Origin: Argonema antarcticum A004/B2
Lineage (GTDB): Bacteria > Cyanobacteriota > Cyanobacteriia > Cyanobacteriales > Aerosakkonemataceae
NCBI RefSeq assembly: GCF_023333585.1
Contig: NZ_JAIQZN010000022.1
Location: 1-64,000, forward strand
Direction of reading: 5' to 3'
Length of the DNA: 64,000 bases
This document shows positions 62,853 through 64,000 of the stretch, in pieces (position 1 is the first letter of the stretch; each line of letters starts with the position of its first letter). The notes below the pieces were generated by a model. It was given only the letters and a program-made list of their open reading frames with translations. It was not told where the DNA came from and ran no database searches. Made by a program: the position numbers and the translations under genes.

Positions 62853-64000
62853 ACTTCCAAGTTAACGAACAAACATATACAGAAAGTATCTCACCGGGAA
62901 CCAGTCTTTTAAGTTTATTAAGAAATCTCGGTTGGTATGGAGTGCATCGCGTTTGCGAATCGGGAGATTGCGGCGCTTGCACTGTTTGGGTAGATGACAA
63001 ACCCATCCATAGTTGTATTTATCCAGCAATGCGAATTGAGGAGAAATCTGTTACCACAATTGAAGGATTGGCAACTGATGGAAAGTTGTCTCCTATGCAG
63101 TCAGCTTTTCTAGAAAAACAGGGTTTTCAGTGCGGTTTCTGCACTCCTGGTGTAATTATGAGTGCTGAAAAAGTGAACTGTAAATCAGAAACTGAAATTC
63201 GTTCTGCTTTGAGAGGAAATTTATGTCGCTGTACTGGTTATCAAGCTATAATTGAAAGTATTCTTTTGGGAAGAAAGGCAGAGCCTTGCGAAGTGCGTGA
63301 CCAGGTTCTACATGGTCACGAGGCTAAAGGACAGGTGGGTGAAAGTATTGCTAAGCAAGATGGCATAGAAATTGTCACGGGTAAACCTGTTTATACAGCA
63401 GATTATACCCCGGCTGGATTATTGCATTTAAAGGTATTGCGATCGCCACATCCTCATGCACGCATCCGCAAAATTCGCACCGACAAAGCGAAAGCAATCC
63501 CAGGAGTTCATGCTATTTTTACCCATGAAGATGTGCCGAGAATTCCCTACACCACAGCGGGTCACGCCGATCCACAGCCAGATCCTCTCGACCATTACTT
63601 ATTAGATAATAAGGTAAGATTTGTGGGCGATCGCGTTGCTGCTGTGGTTGCTGAAACTGTGGCAATTGCCGAACAAGCTTGTCAGTTAATCGAAGTTGAT
63701 TATGAAATTTTACCACATATCATCGACCCAGAGCAAGCGATGGAGCGAAATGCTGTGGTAATTCACGATGAACCAGAATCTTGTCAGATACCAGAACGCG
63801 ATCGCAATATCGCCGGAAAAGTTATCTTAGAAAAAGGTAACATCGAACAAGGTTTCGCCGCAGCCGATTTAATTATCGAAAATACCTACAATCTACCAGC
63901 AGTTCAGCACGTCCACTTAGAACCCCACATCAGCACCAGTTGGCTAGACGAAGACGGAACCCTGGTAATTCGTTCCAGCACACAAGTACCTTTCCATTGC
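62837..64000 (+). CDS. Xanthine dehydrogenase, fused [2Fe-2S] and molybdopterin subunits (partial)
   Basis: An open frame from ATG 62837 to the window end, 388 codons, continuing beyond. Residues 1-155 are the [2Fe-2S] subunit: first cluster VCESGDCGACTVW...HSC, second cluster QCGFCTPG and LCRCTGYQA. Residues 175 on are the molybdopterin subunit N-terminus: KPVYTADYTPAGLLHLKVLRSPHPHARI, FVGDRVAAVVAE and AVQHVHLEPH. FAD is on a separate gene just upstream, so the order is FAD, then FeS-Mo fusion. The gene makes xanthine to urate, feeding the uricase path. Confidence 0.92.
   Translation, partial: MSDSLNFQVNEQTYTESISPGTSLLSLLRNLGWYGVHRVCESGDCGACTVWVDDKPIHSCIYPAMRIEEKSVTTIEGLATDGKLSPMQSAFLEKQGFQCGFCTPGVIMSAEKVNCKSETEIRSALRGNLCRCTGYQAIIESILLGRKAEPCEVRDQVLHGHEAKGQVGESIAKQDGIEIVTGKPVYTADYTPAGLLHLKVLRSPHPHARIRKIRTDKAKAIPGVHAIFTHEDVPRIPYTTAGHADPQPDPLDHYLLDNKVRFVGDRVAAVVAETVAIAEQACQLIEVDYEILPHIIDPEQAMERNAVVIHDEPESCQIPERDRNIAGKVILEKGNIEQGFAAADLIIENTYNLPAVQHVHLEPHISTSWLDEDGTLVIRSSTQVPFHC

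Overview
The window comes from a cyanobacterium, most likely a filamentous, non-heterocystous one of the Oscillatoria/Microcoleus type. The genus is an inference. The evidence is frequent HIP1-like GCGATCGC octamers, cruF/cruG-type carotenoid genes, a glucosyl-diacylglycerol synthase of the Synechocystis Sll1377 type, DUF3172 and RRM-type RNA-binding genes, and many short tandem repeats between genes. The 3' end of the window cuts through a xanthine-dehydrogenase-type gene. No rRNA or tRNA gene was found.

Layout. 0-5.4 kb: an EbsA-like protein, a radical SAM enzyme overlapping a glucolipid synthase, and dnaX. 5.5-14.3 kb: a caspase-fold (C13-like) exported protease with an EF-hand loop, a tnpB-only IS605-family element, and three tandem TPR paralogues that share a new-looking N-terminal domain. 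The last paralogue carries a C-terminal CHAT protease. This is the most unusual part of the window. 14.3-18 kb: rnhA inside a ~50-base inverted repeat, then cruG and cruF for myxoxanthophyll. 18-26.4 kb: small membrane proteins, prfC, an FCP1-like phosphatase, a catalytically dead M48-like membrane protein, a large repeat block and an RRM protein. 26.8-32.1 kb: glycosyltransferases, a sugar-phosphate transferase, gmd and fcl, an exopolysaccharide/GDP-fucose region.

32.1-48.6 kb: a mixed region with a WD40 protein behind a duplicated leader, a VapBC-like toxin-antitoxin pair, 5-formyl-THF cyclo-ligase, a lone ABC permease, a 7TM-HD phosphodiesterase, hypotheticals, an AAA ATPase with a truncated partner, ychF, an Orn/Lys/Arg decarboxylase and a TPR protein. 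49-55.3 kb: pflB-pflA-adhE, a compact set for dark anaerobic fermentation of pyruvate to formate and ethanol. 55.4-57.3 kb: mnmG. 57.7-64 kb: a purine-catabolism region (uraD, uraH and uricase divergent from puuE, then a gamma-glutamylcyclotransferase-like protein and xanthine dehydrogenase subunits) that would release nitrogen from xanthine and urate.

Intergenic repeats (CTCCCCCA-type, GGGGCTAG-type, AGTCAAA-type, AATTTCAAAT-type and large palindromes) recur, and several have entered reading frames in frame (cruG, cruF, the M48-like gene). Functional calls rest on motifs read by eye. No database search was possible.
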